Source: Rickettsiales bacterium (GTDB lineage: Bacteria; Pseudomonadota; Alphaproteobacteria; Rickettsiales; SXRF01). Taken from it: DNA of 35,577 nucleotides. Positions 32,740-35,577 of this stretch are shown here, one piece after another. Every line of letters starts with the position of its first letter. The stretch's first letter is position 1. A model generated the notes under the pieces. The model was given only the letters and a program-made list of their open reading frames with translations. It searched no databases and was not told where the DNA came from. Made by a program: the position numbers and the translations under genes. The stretch spans positions 1 to 35,577 of the forward strand of contig SXRF01000023.1 in the NCBI GenBank assembly GCA_005792635.1, given 5' to 3'.

Positions 32740-33531
32740 ATGATTCAGCTTAATCAACAAGAAATCAATGATAAATTCGAACGATACAAGATAAATTTTA
32801 CCAAATTTAATCCTTCTGTGGAGATTAAACTACCAATCCTAGATTTACCAGATAGCCGTGCCAATCGCCTAGAAATAAGCGATAGGCAGCGCAATTACGA
32901 ATGCCTCCTCCAAGCAAAGAAAGATTACGAAAATCCGCAACATAAGGCAATAAAAGACCAAATGAATTTTGCGAATGGATTTAATGCTTGGATAGAATTT
33001 TCAGATTCAATTAAAGAATATAGGAAAAAATCCTACGAGGTTATAACAAAAGCCTTGTTGGATTCTGGTGATAACATCGATAAATATACCTCATATTACG
33101 GCGGCGATAATATATATGTTAAAAGATACGAGGATACGAGAGCTGGTGTGGTTGGGGTGCATGATATAGTTTTTCAATATGCTGCTGGTAATCAAGAATT
33201 CCCTCCAAATTTACTAACGATACCAGCAATGGGAAAAACTTTTGCGAAAGATTTGAGTAAAAAACTAAAGAAATTGGGGATAGACAATACACTGGTGGAA
33301 GAAATCGTAACAAAACATTCTGTAATAAGACCTGCCATGGTCGTCGTTGACATCTCTACGGAAAAATTTCAAGGCAGAGAGGATGTTAAAGCTTTGTTTT
33401 ATCAAGAAAATAAATTTGAATTAGGCAATATGGATAGCTCTTCTATGGGAGCTGCAATAACTGCTGTTGGGCATGACCAGCACCCTGTAATTAAAGAAGC
33501 TGCTGATAGTAGTAATGTGCGTGAAAAGTGA
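32740..33531 (+). CDS. Hypothetical soluble protein (263 aa)
   Basis: Unrecognised. The 263-residue protein starts MIQLNQQEINDKFERYKINF, lacks a signal peptide and membrane segments, and is Lys/Asp-rich. A first half of charged helices is followed by a segment with more beta character (GGDNIYVKRYEDTRAGVVGV and HDIVFQYAAGNQEFPPNLLT). It then has a helix-turn-rich KDLSKKLKKLGIDNTLVEEI and a hydrophobic strand RPAMVVVDIS. It is AT-rich compared with lptG and hscA and is flanked by an AT-rich palindrome. It ends 11 bp before the end of convergent hscA. It may belong to the same accessory layer as the genes at 15416 and 19349. Confidence 0.7.
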   Translation: MIQLNQQEINDKFERYKINFTKFNPSVEIKLPILDLPDSRANRLEISDRQRNYECLLQAKKDYENPQHKAIKDQMNFANGFNAWIEFSDSIKEYRKKSYEVITKALLDSGDNIDKYTSYYGGDNIYVKRYEDTRAGVVGVHDIVFQYAAGNQEFPPNLLTIPAMGKTFAKDLSKKLKKLGIDNTLVEEIVTKHSVIRPAMVVVDISTEKFQGREDVKALFYQENKFELGNMDSSSMGAAITAVGHDQHPVIKEAADSSNVREK

Positions 33532-33542
33532 GTTAAACAGGT

Positions 33543-35471
33543 CTAAACCTCATCTACTTTCGCGCCTTTCAGAACGCCTGAAATTGCCCTGTCCATCCGT
33601 CTTTCCGCGAATGGTTGTGCGACGCGCCCTAGCTCCTGAACCTCGGCATCAATATAGTCGCGGTCTTCGCCCTCTATGGCGTTGCGAACCACGGCGACCT
33701 GCCGCTCAATCCTGCGCCACTCGCCTTCTTCCAGCAAATCCGCGTCTTGTTTGAGTGCGCTGTCCAGCTCCACGATTGAACGCTGTGCATCCACCCGCGC
33801 TTCCACCAGCAAGCGTTCCATAATGTCGCGCTTGGCGTTTTCCATGCTCTCGCGCAGCATTCGCTCCATGTCTTCTGGCTCAATACCGTATGATGGTTTT
33901 ATGACGATGGTTTGCGTTTTACCCGTGGTTTTTTCCATCGCAGAAACGGTTAGCAACCCGTCCGCATCCACCACGAAATTCACCGCCACCCGCGCAATAC
34001 CAGCAGGAAGCGGCGGAATATCGGTTAGCACAAAATTTGCGAGCGACCGATTATGCTCCGCCATTTCGCGCTCACCCTGCACAATATGAATTTTTATAGC
34101 GGTTTGCCCATCGTTATAGGTGGTAAATTCTTGAGAAACCGCAACGGGAATCGGCGTGTTGCGATATATCAGCTTTTCCGTAAGCCCGCCCATCGTTTCC
34201 AGCCCTAAAGACAGAGGAATAACATCCAGCAGCAGATTATCAGACCCCTCGGTAAGTCCCTGCGCCTGCAAGGCTGCGCCGAGTGCCACCACCTCGTCAG
34301 GATTGACATCTGTCAGCGGTTTTTTGCCGAAAAATTCCTCCACCAACTGCACAACCATCGGCACACGCGTTGAACCACCAACCATCACCACGCCCTTAAT
34401 ATCGGAAACGCTTAGTTTCGCATCCTCCATCGCCTGCTCACAAACGGCAATAGTTTTCTGGACATACGGCGCGATGAGCAACTCAAAATCCACGCGGGAT
34501 AATTTTACCACTAAATTGTCACCCCGCTGCATAGCGGGGTCTGGCTTTCCTTCAATATCCTTACCAGATCCCGCAACAAGTGCGGGATGACAAACTATTT
34601 CTACTTCTTGGCTGCTGGTAAGCGCGTGTTTCGCCTCGCGGGCAATGGCAACCACTTCGCCAATTTTTTCGCTGGAAAGCTGGGCTGCACCATGCCCGAT
34701 TTCTGTGAGCAACCAAGCGGCGATCGCTTGGTCAAAATCATCGCCGCCCAGCGCGGTATCGCCGCCTGTCGCCAGTACTTGAAAAACGCCTTGTTCAAGC
34801 TTGAGCAGTGAAATGTCAAATGTGCCACCGCCAAGGTCGTAAATCGCATATATACCTTGTGCATTTTTATCCAAACCATACGCCAGAGCCGCCGCCGTTG
34901 GCTCGTTCACCAGCCGCAGAACTTCTAGCCCAGCGAGTGCCGCAGCGTCTTTAGTCGCTGCCCGCGCCGCATCATCAAAATAGGCGGGTACGGTTATAAC
35001 CGCTTTGGTGACTGGTTTGCCCAGCGCATTTTCAGCCATGGCTTTTAAGTGTTTCAAAATATCAGCGGAAATCTCTACAGGCGTTTTTTCCTGCCCAGCA
35101 ACTTTCAGCCGCACCATACCAGCATTTTTTTCGCCGATATTTTCCACAATGTCATACGGCAAATTACCAAGGACTTTTTTTATGTCCTCCGCCCCGCGCC
35201 CCATCAAGCGTTTTATGGAGGAAATAACATTTTTCTCGCCTTTGTCGCCACGCGCCTTCGCGCTATAACCAACTTCCACCTTGCCATCCGCCGCGTAATA
35301 AACCACCGAGGGGACAAGCGCGTGACCATGGATATTATGCACCACCTCAACATTGCCAGCAGACGCCACCGCGACCACCGAGTGCGTCGTGCCGAGATCA
35401 ATCCCCACCGCCGCCACATCCGAATGTGGTAAAGGCGTTTGGTTGGGTTCATATATTTGTAGTAGGTTCAT
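33543..35471 (-). CDS. hscA: Fe-S cluster assembly chaperone HscA with a 26-residue repeat insertion
   Basis: The ATG at 35471 gives 642 residues; the track start is an upstream GTG inside argF. Hsp70 landmarks: [65 protein letters not shown] and, in the substrate domain, [14 protein letters not shown], which marks the HscA branch. HscA with HscB helps transfer Fe-S clusters from IscU. At about residues 294-319 the stretch [20 protein letters not shown] plus MQRGDN interrupts the ATPase domain; it is encoded by a palindromic repeat. Without it the protein would be 616 residues, the length of E. coli HscA. The frame stays open. It starts 2 bp after argF; no isc genes are adjacent. Confidence 0.93.
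   Translation of the reverse strand: MNLLQIYEPNQTPLPHSDVAAVGIDLGTTHSVVAVASAGNVEVVHNIHGHALVPSVVYYAADGKVEVGYSAKARGDKGEKNVISSIKRLMGRGAEDIKKVLGNLPYDIVENIGEKNAGMVRLKVAGQEKTPVEISADILKHLKAMAENALGKPVTKAVITVPAYFDDAARAATKDAAALAGLEVLRLVNEPTAAALAYGLDKNAQGIYAIYDLGGGTFDISLLKLEQGVFQVLATGGDTALGGDDFDQAIAAWLLTEIGHGAAQLSSEKIGEVVAIAREAKHALTSSQEVEIVCHPALVAGSGKDIEGKPDPAMQRGDNLVVKLSRVDFELLIAPYVQKTIAVCEQAMEDAKLSVSDIKGVVMVGGSTRVPMVVQLVEEFFGKKPLTDVNPDEVVALGAALQAQGLTEGSDNLLLDVIPLSLGLETMGGLTEKLIYRNTPIPVAVSQEFTTYNDGQTAIKIHIVQGEREMAEHNRSLANFVLTDIPPLPAGIARVAVNFVVDADGLLTVSAMEKTTGKTQTIVIKPSYGIEPEDMERMLRESMENAKRDIMERLLVEARVDAQRSIVELDSALKQDADLLEEGEWRRIERQVAVVRNAIEGEDRDYIDAEVQELGRVAQPFAERRMDRAISGVLKGAKVDEV
34515..34592. repeat. 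In-frame palindromic element inside hscA (GTCAT family, copy 3)
   Basis: GTCACCCCGCTGCATAGCGG begins and GTGCGGGATGAC ends an inverted-repeat pair of about 74 bp that belongs to the same GTCAT...ATGAC family as 578-643 and 14637-14724. It occupies exactly 26 codons in hscA without a stop. This parallels Rickettsia palindromic elements, which are known to insert in frame in genes. Confidence 0.85.
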
Positions 35472-35473
35472 AT

Positions 35474-35577
<104 letters not shown>

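Overview
This window reads as chromosomal DNA of an alphaproteobacterium. The strongest lineage markers are ChpT (the histidine phosphotransferase of the CckA-ChpT-CtrA relay), an NtrX-type regulator, a 17 kDa-surface-antigen-like lipoprotein and palindromic repeats that enter genes in the way Rickettsia palindromic elements do. Complete genes for riboflavin, pyrimidine, heme and thiamine steps, cell-wall recycling and chemotaxis argue against an extremely reduced obligate symbiont. I cannot place it to order or genus from sequence alone.

Layout, left to right. 1-4.1 kb (minus strand): truncated gltX, two small unknown genes, ruvB, astA and a Lys/Gln-rich unknown coupled to astA. 4.3-9.9 kb: ribD, a periplasmic cyclophilin, a bacterioferritin that has lost most ferroxidase ligands, pyrC, rpsD with a clear terminator, divergent rpe, and a gamma-glutamylcyclotransferase-like gene. 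9.9-14.5 kb: a 408-residue unknown, rpsU with a good promoter and terminator, thiD and aas. 14.5-15.4 kb: a gene-free stretch full of inverted repeats. 15.4-19.2 kb: an AT-rich unknown gene with repeated VLGDE-like motifs, ntrX without the GAFTGA loop, and anmK. 19.3-28.8 kb (minus strand): a tightly packed run read in the order chpT-cheA-cheW-cheY-cheB-cheR-nucleotidyltransferase-lipoprotein-hemC-HAD protein, with stop/start overlaps at several junctions. 28.8-33.5 kb (plus strand): surface-antigen-like lipoprotein, fabI, fliL, lptG and an unknown, separated by long palindromic elements. 33.5 kb to the end (minus strand): hscA carrying an in-frame palindromic element, and the 3' end of argF.

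Functional themes. Chemotaxis signalling (cheA, cheW, cheY, cheB, cheR) is headed by chpT, and fliL indicates a flagellum. Iron is a second theme: ferritin-like protein, hscA (Fe-S assembly), hemC, and three or four copies of a Fur-box-like sequence in front of ribD, the 15.4 kb unknown, anmK and possibly the HAD gene. The third theme is repeats: at least two families of palindromic elements sit between genes, and one copy lies inside hscA.

The most original observations are the in-frame repeat in hscA, the ferritin without a ferroxidase centre, the repeated Fur-like element, and the repeat-containing unknown protein next to ntrX. No tRNA, rRNA, CRISPR array, transposase or phage gene was recognised.
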